Below are positions 1-6,980 of a stretch of DNA of 44,807 nt, in pieces. The notes under the pieces are model-generated. The model was not told the origin of the DNA and ran no database searches. It saw only the letters and a list, made by a program, of their open reading frames with translations. The position numbers were made by a program, and so were the translations under genes. Numbering within the stretch: the first letter of the stretch is position 1; each line of letters starts with the position of its first letter. The DNA comes from Patescibacteria group bacterium (GTDB taxonomy: Bacteria; Patescibacteriota; Minisyncoccia; Phycocordibacterales; PALSA-1337): NCBI GenBank assembly GCA_024654575.1, contig JANLHG010000019.1, forward strand, positions 1 through 44,807, written 5' to 3'.

Positions 1-129
1 GTTCGCCACGAACAGAGGGTCGGTGTTGATCCGAGTTGCAACTTCGTCGGCGTTCTCACCGACTGCAACCCAGAGACGTTGGCTGGCGGCGTTGATGTCG
101 CCAGCGGGAACTTGAGTCCAATTTTTCAT
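1..129 (-). CDS. Hypothetical protein, N-terminal part only (truncated by window edge): MKNWTQVPAGDINAASQRLWVAVGENADEVATRINTDPLFVAN...
   Basis: Open minus-strand frame from ATG (cat at 127-129) to the window edge; preceded by a promoter module shared with the DGR target gene. Confidence 0.6.
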   Translation of the reverse strand, partial: MKNWTQVPAGDINAASQRLWVAVGENADEVATRINTDPLFVAN

Positions 130-223
130 ATACTACTTTTTTCTGTTAGCCTTTTTGAAATTATCTCGAAGGCGACTGGATTTGAACATACGATCTCAAG
201 ATTACGGTATTCTTATCAAAGAA

Positions 224-263
224 CTACATTTACTATTATATACCTAATGTAGATTTATGTCAA
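224..263 (-). promoter_or_regulatory. Sigma70-like promoter A (TTGACA-N17-TATAAT) with CTACAT/ATGTAG inverted hexamers flanking the -10
   Basis: tgtcaa 258-263 and attata 235-240, spacer 17; near-identical copy at 3207-3246. Confidence 0.75.
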
Positions 264-280
264 TATGTTTGTACATTAAT

Positions 281-1349
281 CTATTCTTTAAGCCAAAACC
301 AAAACTTATTGAGTATCTCTTGACTTAATTCATACTCATCCGCATGAGACAAAACACCTAAATAAGAATTAAGCGATGATTTAAGACTTAATTTGTTTAT
401 TTTTCCTTTTTTATATAGACAAACAGTTTTTTTTAGATTTTTAGGAATTCTTTGTTTTGTTTTTGTTCTTAGTTTTATATGTTTTGGTAAGATAACATAT
501 CCAAGAAAATCAATACCTTGATTATGTTTTCTTATAATTACTTTTTTAGGATGAAGTGTTAATTTTAATTTCTCTAATAAAAACAATTGCAATTTAGGAA
601 TTAATTCTATAAGATAATTCTTATTGTTTGATACGATGACAAAATCATCAGTGTATCGAACATAATGTTTAACTTTTAATATATGTTTAATAAATTGATC
701 AAACTCATTCATATAAATATTAGCAAAAATTTGCGAAGTCAAATTACCAATTGGTATACCTTTTCGGATAACAGAAGTACTCTCTCTCTCTCTCTCTCTC
801 GTAAGTGGTAAAATAACTAGAAATAATTTCACGAATAAGAAATCGAACTTTTTCGTCTTTAATCTTTCTTTCAATAATTGTAATCAAGATATCTTGATTA
901 ACAGAATCAAAGAATTTTCGTACATCACATTTCAAAGCAAAACATTGATGCATGTGGTTTTTACTTACTACACGAATCATATCAGCCACTTTTTTCATAC
1001 CTTTATGAGTTCCTTTGCCAATTCGACAGGAATACGAATCATTAATGAAGGTTGGTTCAAATATTTTATACAAAACACAAAATATAGCATGATGGAATAC
1101 TCTATCGCGTACTGTAGCCTTATGGATTCGTCGAAGCTTTGGATCGTGAATCCAAAATCCTCTGTATGGTCCATGCTTGTACATTTCATTTTTCAGATCT
1201 CTGTACAAATTAAAAATGTTTTGTTCAAGATTCAGCTCAAATTCAATGATATCAGGCTTGTTCCGCTTATCAGACTTAAATACCTCCCACGCATAAAAGA
1301 GTGTCTGTGGAGAAATTATCGACCAATATAAATCTTTATAAATTTTCAT
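281..1349 (-). CDS. DGR-type reverse transcriptase, interrupted by a frame break at a (TC)10 tract; N-terminal frame 744-1349, C-terminal frame 281-~800
   Basis: N-part MKIYKDLYWSI...KCDVRKFFDSVNQDIL; C-part GIPIGNLTSQIFANIYMNEFDQF (DGR-type GNLTSQ in place of QGxxxSP) and RYTDDFVIVS catalytic motif; frames differ by one register at the repeat. Confidence 0.9.
780..800. repeat. Dinucleotide microsatellite c(tc)10 inside the RT coding sequence
   Basis: Direct reading: tac|tctctctctctctctctctc|gtaag. Confidence 0.97.
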
Positions 1350-1351
1350 AT

Positions 1352-1702
1352 ATGAATGACCTAGATATACCAATCTTCAAAAAATCCTACGATCTGTACA
1401 AGGAGTTTTACACTCTCCGCCTCTCTGTACCCAAGCAAGATCGATATACGCTCTGGCAAAAATGCGAGAGTCTGTTAATCGAGGTGCTAGAAGGCATTCT
1501 TTTTGCAAGCCAGCAGTCTAAATCCGATAAATTACCAATCTTGGAAAAGACGAGTGTCAAACTCAATTTTCTGCGAGTCTGTGTTCGCCTCATGAAGGAT
1601 ATAAAAGCGATTAACGCTAAGAAATACACTATCATCGAGGCAAACCTCGACGAGATAGGAAGAATGCTTGGAGGTTGGATTAAATTCACGAAAGAACATT
1701 AA
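1352..1702 (+). CDS. avd: DGR accessory variability determinant, Avd-like four-helix-bundle protein
   Basis: MNDLDIPIFKKSYDLYKEFYTLRLSVPKQDRYTLWQKCESLLIEVLEGILFASQQSKSDKLPILEKTSVKLNFLRVCVRLMKDIKAINAKKYTIIEANLDEIGRMLGGWIKFTKEH resembles Avd proteins; lies between TR and RT. Confidence 0.85.
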   Translation: MNDLDIPIFKKSYDLYKEFYTLRLSVPKQDRYTLWQKCESLLIEVLEGILFASQQSKSDKLPILEKTSVKLNFLRVCVRLMKDIKAINAKKYTIIEANLDEIGRMLGGWIKFTKEH

Positions 1703-1705
1703 CAG

Positions 1706-1733
1706 AAACCCCCACTTTTATCGGTGGGAGTTT
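1706..1733. other. Hairpin between avd stop and TR (avd terminator or part of the TR-RNA)
   Basis: aaac-c-cccac / gtggg-a-gttt with 8-nt loop. Confidence 0.5.
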
Positions 1734-1754
1734 CCTTGGATAGAGCTATGACTG

Positions 1755-1870
1755 CCTGGCAGCCGACAAGCCGATGTTGTCATTGCGGTTGTCGTCGTTC
1801 CAGTTGTTGATGTTGAGACCCTTGGCATCGAAGTTGCCGACGTTGACGCGGTTACCGTCCGAGTCGAGAT
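1755..1870 (-). repeat. DGR template repeat (TR)
   Basis: 116 bp aligning without gaps to 2338-2453 (offset 583); 18 mismatches, all at T on + (A on the coding strand); many AAC codons in the corresponding frame. Confidence 0.96.
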
Positions 1871-2054
1871 ATTGCTCGTTCCCATCCATGTCACCGAGAA
1901 TCGAGGGTTACTACCTTTGCAGGTCTATGTCCTCCCATCCCTGAATTTTATTTGGGAGCAGTTTTTTCAAACACCTCTACAAGAAACGAGCAAGAAGTTC
2001 TCTCTATCCTTAATCGCACTCTACCGTGATCCGTAGACCAGTAGTATTCTGGCG

Positions 2055-2075
2055 ATATCTCAAGGTGAGATATCT
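2055..2075. other. Hairpin gatatctca-agg-tgagatatc between TR and VR
   Basis: 9-bp perfect inverted repeat, 3-nt loop. Confidence 0.5.
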
Positions 2076-2148
2076 CGCGAGGTTAAACCGTAATCTAACC
2101 TACATTAGCAAGATATAAATATATTAACTGATTATATATAAAATAGAA

Positions 2149-2219
2149 AGACCTCGAGAGAAGCAGAGCTTTCACGAGGTCTGACGAACCTCGTGGTTCG
2201 TACTTGTTTATTAAACAAG
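2149..2219. other. Three consecutive hairpins between TR and target gene
   Basis: agacctcg(2149-2156)/cgaggtct(2175-2182); acgaacc(2184-2190)/ggttcgt(2195-2201); cttgttt(2203-2209)/aaacaag(2213-2219). Confidence 0.5.
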
Positions 2220-2252
2220 ATTTGATATTCATATTAAGAATCACTTACCCCA

Positions 2253-2290
2253 GAGCCTCCGCGCCCCGCAAAAAATTGGCGCGGAGGCTC
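2253..2290. other. GC-rich 13-bp hairpin downstream of the target/VR (candidate DGR homing hairpin or terminator)
   Basis: gagcctccgcgcc (2253-2265) / ggcgcggaggctc (2278-2290), 12-nt loop; no U-tract on the minus-strand exit side. Confidence 0.6.
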
Positions 2291-2328
2291 AAGAAGTCAA
2301 GAGAGACAAGCCCTCAAGAGTTCAAGAA

Positions 2329-3132
2329 TCACTGCTTCCTGGCAGCCGACAAGCCGATGCTGTCATGGCGGTAGCCGTCGAGCCAGAAGCTGACGTAGAG
2401 ACCCTCGGCATCGAAGTCGCCGACGCCGACGCGGTGACCGCCCGAGTCGAGACTGGACGTCCGAACGTAGATGCTTGCAAAAAGTCTGATACCACGGACC
2501 TCAAAATAGGTCGTGATGAACCAACACATCTCGGTAATGTTCGGCACTTTCTCGATTGCGGACAGAAGCTTGTTCTGCTCGTTCCAGTTTTTGTTGGTCG
2601 AGTTCAAAACAGGCGTCTTCTTGATCAGGAGCCAACCGAAGGACGTCTTGTTCTCGCGGGCGAACTTCTGATCTGCATACCACCCACCCGTCTTCAAGTA
2701 GAAGTGGGCGGATTGAACCTCCCGAACGTCGAGCGTTGACATCGCTGTGGGCGGAGCAGGCATGACGGCGTAACCGTTGTCCTTGCACCACTTGAGCACG
2801 TCCTCCGACGGCAGACTTTCGGCGAGTGCCGTGATCTGTTCATCGGTGTAGATGATACTCGTGCGAGTCTTGCTGACTTCCTCCGGAGAGATGAAGTCCA
2901 CACCGAGAATTGATTGTGCCAGACCATAGTCGGGAGCTTTCGCTGAGAAACGGCTAATACCTTTTGCGAGATATTCGGCGAAGCCTGGATGCTCGTTCAG
3001 AATCTGTGCACTTTCGTCGTTGAGTCCCGCCTTGTTGTACTGAGCGCGGAACGTTTCGGTGGCTCTCTGTCCTTTCGGACTATCTGCAGTTACTAGTGCA
3101 GATGTGTTCAACTTTTTTTTCATCGACATCAT
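2329..3132 (-). CDS. DGR target protein with C-terminal variable region (C-type-lectin/FGE-like fold expected)
   Basis: ORF MMSMKKKLNTSALVTADSPKGQ...SLDSGGHRVGVGDFDAEGLYVSFWLDGYRHDSIGLSAARKQ; VR spans the last codons; start ATG chosen downstream of promoter B. Confidence 0.9.
   Translation of the reverse strand: MMSMKKKLNTSALVTADSPKGQRATETFRAQYNKAGLNDESAQILNEHPGFAEYLAKGISRFSAKAPDYGLAQSILGVDFISPEEVSKTRTSIIYTDEQITALAESLPSEDVLKWCKDNGYAVMPAPPTAMSTLDVREVQSAHFYLKTGGWYADQKFARENKTSFGWLLIKKTPVLNSTNKNWNEQNKLLSAIEKVPNITEMCWFITTYFEVRGIRLFASIYVRTSSLDSGGHRVGVGDFDAEGLYVSFWLDGYRHDSIGLSAARKQ
2338..2453 (-). repeat. DGR variable repeat (VR)
   Basis: Aligned base by base to TR 1755-1870; adenine-specific substitutions. 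Confidence 0.96.
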
Positions 3133-3206
3133 CTTTCTTCTATTGTTTTTTATCGAAAACGCTCGATGGCGACTTGTTTCTGATTGAAACAAGATTTATC
3201 AAAGAA

Positions 3207-3246
3207 CTACATTTATTATTATATACCTGATGTAGATTTATGTCAA
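3207..3246 (-). promoter_or_regulatory. Sigma70-like promoter B of DGR target gene (TTGACA-N17-TATAAT)
   Basis: tgtcaa 3241-3246, attata 3218-3223, spacer 17; inverted hexamers 3207-3212/3230-3235. Confidence 0.8.
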
Positions 3247-3251
3247 CAGGT

Positions 3252-5048
3252 TTACGCCTTAAGATTATGCATCTTATGAAAATAAGAGTTCGCATTTTTT
3301 AGAAGCAGATCAGGTGTTCCTTCTTCAATTATTTTTCCATCTTCAAGTGCAATAATTTTATCGGTGTTCATTATTGTAGACAAACGATGAGCAATAACAA
3401 TCACAGTCAACTTCCCTCTTAAATCTTCAATAACTTTTTGAATTCTAGTTTCCGATTCGTTATCAAGCGCACTAGTGGCTTCATCTAATACTAAAATTGA
3501 CGGCTTACGCACCAATATTCTAGCGATAATAATTCTCTGTCTTTGTCCTTGTGAAAGAGTCACTCCTCGTTCTCCCACTACCGTGTCATATCCATCAGGT
3601 AATTCTGAAATAAAATCATCAACATAAGCCTGTTGTGCTGATATTTTAATATCTTCTTTAGTAATTTTCTTATCATAAAAAGAAATATTGTTTGCGATGG
3701 TGTCATTTATAATAAAAATATCTTGAGGTACATAACCAATATTTTTACGCCATTGGATTAAATCAATATCATTAGCATTTTTACCATCAACAGTAACTAA
3801 TCCGTCAGTTGGAATAAAAAGACGTAACAACAAATCAACAATCGTAGTTTTTCCAGAACCAGATGGCCCAATAAGCCCGACCATCTCTCCTCTTTTTATA
3901 GAAAAACTAACATCTTTCAAGACCGAAACAGATGTACCGTATTCAAAACGAACATTTTTAAAACTAAGTTCATTTTTAAAAATAAAATTATCTCCTGAAC
4001 TAACATACTCATGCATTTTTTTTGCATCATCACTAAAATCTTGAACTGCCTTAAAATATGGATAAGAATCATTAATCACATGTAAATATCTTTGTAAATT
4101 TTGAACATAAATAAAAATTCTCTGAATGATATAGACAACTACTGCCAAAGCGGCGATATTAAATCCCGGCATTCTGTAAGTAAAACCAAATATAGTAAGT
4201 ACAAACATAAGCCCTAAAGGTTGCATCAAGGAAGGTGGAATGAGTTTAAAAAAAGCCGCTTTAATTCTATATACCTTCATAGTAGCGAAATAAGCAAAAC
4301 CTTTTTTAATCACTTCATCATCAACTGCCATAGCTTTTACGGTCTTCATACCCAACAGATTTTCATTTATATGGTGTGAAATGTCACGATTAACCGACTC
4401 AGCTTGTCTAGCAATTCTTCTAGTCCTTGATAAGAGCGGTTTAAATAAAAAAATAAAAAAGAAACCGGCTAAAATAGTAAGAATAGTAATAGGTAATGAT
4501 ATATTTATAGCAACTAAACTATACATAATCAAACTAGCGATCGCCACAATAAGCCCTCCGAAGTTATTTAAAAGCTGTTCGCTATAATCAACATTAGTTA
4601 AAACCGCAGTGTTTAAATGTCCAAGCTGTTGCTTGAGAAGATATGGCCAACTAGCTTCAATTGTATTTTTAAAAACCTTTCGGCGAGTTTTTTCCGAGTA
4701 ATCAGCTGTAATTTTAATAGAAAGATAATCGCCAACAATAACAGCAATAGTTTTGAATATAAATAATCCGATTACCAAAAAAAGTAAATATTTTAGTCTA
4801 AACTCTATATGAAAATAATTAAAACCTTGTGCTAAAGTTCTAGAAATTAAATCATCTCCATGATTTCCATTTCCAGTCACAAGAGCAAAAATAGGAATAA
4901 AAGCATTAATACCAATACCTTCCAAAAGAGCACTCAAAAAGCCAGTCCCCGCTAGAGCGATTATTTTCAATTTATATTCTCCAAAACCCTTATTAAAAGA
5001 CCTCAAAAAAGCTAGTAAATTGGTACGTTTAAGATATGAAATAAACAT
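3252..5048 (-). CDS. ABC transporter, fused TMD-NBD (MsbA/PglK-like lipid-linked glycan exporter)
   Basis: Walker A GPSGSGKTT, signature LSQGQRQRI, Walker B ILVLDEATSALD; N-terminal multi-TM. Confidence 0.9.
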   Translation of the reverse strand: MFISYLKRTNLLAFLRSFNKGFGEYKLKIIALAGTGFLSALLEGIGINAFIPIFALVTGNGNHGDDLISRTLAQGFNYFHIEFRLKYLLFLVIGLFIFKTIAVIVGDYLSIKITADYSEKTRRKVFKNTIEASWPYLLKQQLGHLNTAVLTNVDYSEQLLNNFGGLIVAIASLIMYSLVAINISLPITILTILAGFFFIFLFKPLLSRTRRIARQAESVNRDISHHINENLLGMKTVKAMAVDDEVIKKGFAYFATMKVYRIKAAFFKLIPPSLMQPLGLMFVLTIFGFTYRMPGFNIAALAVVVYIIQRIFIYVQNLQRYLHVINDSYPYFKAVQDFSDDAKKMHEYVSSGDNFIFKNELSFKNVRFEYGTSVSVLKDVSFSIKRGEMVGLIGPSGSGKTTIVDLLLRLFIPTDGLVTVDGKNANDIDLIQWRKNIGYVPQDIFIINDTIANNISFYDKKITKEDIKISAQQAYVDDFISELPDGYDTVVGERGVTLSQGQRQRIIIARILVRKPSILVLDEATSALDNESETRIQKVIEDLRGKLTVIVIAHRLSTIMNTDKIIALEDGKIIEEGTPDLLLKNANSYFHKMHNLKA

Positions 5049-5077
5049 ATAGTGATAATTGTAGTATAATACCGCTT

Positions 5078-5752
5078 ATGGTGCAAATTAAACGATTACT
5101 TGAGTTTATAGTCAATTTTTATGCAAAATTGACTAAATTCAGTTTTCCATCCAAATTTACGTGGCGATGGAAATCTGAAATGCTTTTTGGTTGGTACGAA
5201 AAAGAAACCGTAAAAGTATTCAAAAATATCATAAAACCAGAAATGACAATAATTGATATAGGTGCTCATATTGGATATTACACTCGCCTATTTTCAAAAC
5301 TTGTCGGGAAAAAAGGTAGAGTTTTTGCCTTTGAAGCGGATCCTGTAAATTTTGATTTTTTAAAAAAAAATACCAAACATCTTAATAATGTTGTTCTCAT
5401 AAACAAAGCTATTTCTGACCAAAATGGAAATATAGATTTTTATCATGTTGCCAATAGCACCGGTTGTCATAGTGTAATAAAACCCAATAAACCTGCAGAA
5501 AAAATAACCGTGCAAGCTACAACACTTGATTCAGTAATGAAAGAACATAATTTAATAAAAATAGATGTCATTAAAATGGATATAGAAGGTGGAGAATTAT
5601 TAGCATTAATAGGTATGCAAAATCTTCTAACTAATAATTCTCGTATGAAAATTATTACTGAATATAATCCTCTAGCGTTAGATAAATTAGAATCTTGTGA
5701 TTTCAAATTATTAAAAATACCAAATAGTATAAATATCTTGGCAGAAAAATAA
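5078..5752 (+). CDS. FkbM-family methyltransferase
   Basis: MTIIDIGAHIGYYTRLFSKLVGKKGRVFAFEADPVNFDFLKKN; IDVIKMDIEGGE. Confidence 0.88.
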   Translation: MVQIKRLLEFIVNFYAKLTKFSFPSKFTWRWKSEMLFGWYEKETVKVFKNIIKPEMTIIDIGAHIGYYTRLFSKLVGKKGRVFAFEADPVNFDFLKKNTKHLNNVVLINKAISDQNGNIDFYHVANSTGCHSVIKPNKPAEKITVQATTLDSVMKEHNLIKIDVIKMDIEGGELLALIGMQNLLTNNSRMKIITEYNPLALDKLESCDFKLLKIPNSINILAEK

Positions 5753-5753
5753 T

Positions 5754-6980
5754 ATGATTAAAAGTATACTAATTGTAGCGCCGTATGGTTTTAACGATAG
5801 AATGACCAATTTCATAGAGTTTGTAAGCGGACGACTTTTAGCAAAAAACAGTTGGAAAGTAACAGCAATCACTAGGTCAGAAAATAATAAAAATTCCATA
5901 GACAATATTTGTGGAATAAAAGTTTATCGCTATAAAAACATAATCTATGGATTTATAAATTTACTCTACGTATTAATATTTTCAAGACCAAAAATAATCC
6001 ACATACACAATTTAAGAAACAATCGACTTGGTATTATTACAGCTATTCTTGCTCGTGTTCTTTTTATACACTACATATTTACCGAATATGGTTTATTACA
6101 TGACCATTATTTAACAGATGATAGAGATGACCCATTAAATAATCCTATTCAAACCCAAAGAGTTATTGGTACAGTAATTCAGCTTATTAAAAATACAATA
6201 AAAAATCCTAGACGTTTTAAATATTATATATCTAGTTACATATTTCATTGGCCGATTACCCATGCAAATTCAATTGTTTTTGTATCAAAACACAACGTTC
6301 CAATTGCAAAAGAGTTAAAATTACCCCCAAACACCTATTTACCTTATATAGTTGACGATTATAGATGGACGGCAATTAACTCGTACGGGAAAGAAGTTTT
6401 AGAAAAAATAAAGAATTTAAATGGTAGTATCGTGTTATTTATTGGTCAGATGAAATTAAGAAAAGGGTGGGATGTGCTTTTAAAAGCCATACCTTACATA
6501 CCAAAAAACATAATAGAAAAATTTATTATAAAAACATCAACATCTGGCAATGAAAGTGATGAGTATAAAGATTTAGTAGAATCTTTAGGAATTAGAGAAA
6601 GAATTGTCTATTTAGATAAATTTTTTAGCAACGATGTATTGCAAAAAATATACGAGACCAGTTCAATCGTAGTAGTACCTTCTCGTTATGAAGGTTTTGG
6701 ATTAGTACCTCTTGAAGCTTTTGAAATGAACAAACCTGTTATCGCAAGTAAGGTTGACGCCCTCACAGATTTTCTTGTTGACGAAGAAAATTGTATTTTT
6801 GTACCACCCCAGAATCCAGAAGAATTAGCTAAAGCAATAGTAAAAGTTTCTAACGATTCTCAATTGCAAAAAAAGCTAATAGGAGGAGGATATGATACAC
6901 TTAATAGATTAAAATCAAAAGAGTATGAACAAAAATGGTTGGAATATTATAATTCTCTCATTAGCGATACTTGTCGGTAG
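5754..6980 (+). CDS. Glycosyltransferase family 4 (GT-B)
   Basis: IVVVPSRYEGFGLVPLEAFEMNKPVIASKV motif. Confidence 0.88.
   Translation: MIKSILIVAPYGFNDRMTNFIEFVSGRLLAKNSWKVTAITRSENNKNSIDNICGIKVYRYKNIIYGFINLLYVLIFSRPKIIHIHNLRNNRLGIITAILARVLFIHYIFTEYGLLHDHYLTDDRDDPLNNPIQTQRVIGTVIQLIKNTIKNPRRFKYYISSYIFHWPITHANSIVFVSKHNVPIAKELKLPPNTYLPYIVDDYRWTAINSYGKEVLEKIKNLNGSIVLFIGQMKLRKGWDVLLKAIPYIPKNIIEKFIIKTSTSGNESDEYKDLVESLGIRERIVYLDKFFSNDVLQKIYETSSIVVVPSRYEGFGLVPLEAFEMNKPVIASKVDALTDFLVDEENCIFVPPQNPEELAKAIVKVSNDSQLQKKLIGGGYDTLNRLKSKEYEQKWLEYYNSLISDTCR

Noticed and set aside
164-216. tRNA-like 3' end (GTTCAAATCCAGTCGCC on the minus strand) near promoter A
   Set aside because: No matching acceptor 5' strand, T-stem does not pair, and no proper anticodon arm.
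894-1331. ORF on + strand opposite the RT
   Set aside because: Antisense to a clear RT reading frame; no recognisable motifs.
1755-2453. TR/VR as an ordinary duplication
   Set aside because: All 18 mismatches at one base type and a neighbouring RT/Avd are not expected from random drift.
2322-2927. Other-frame and antisense ORFs across the target gene (2322-2504, 2365-2739, 2501-2791, 2694-2927)
   Set aside because: Overlap the well-supported DGR target and give low-complexity or Arg/Ser-rich shadow proteins typical of GC-richer DNA.
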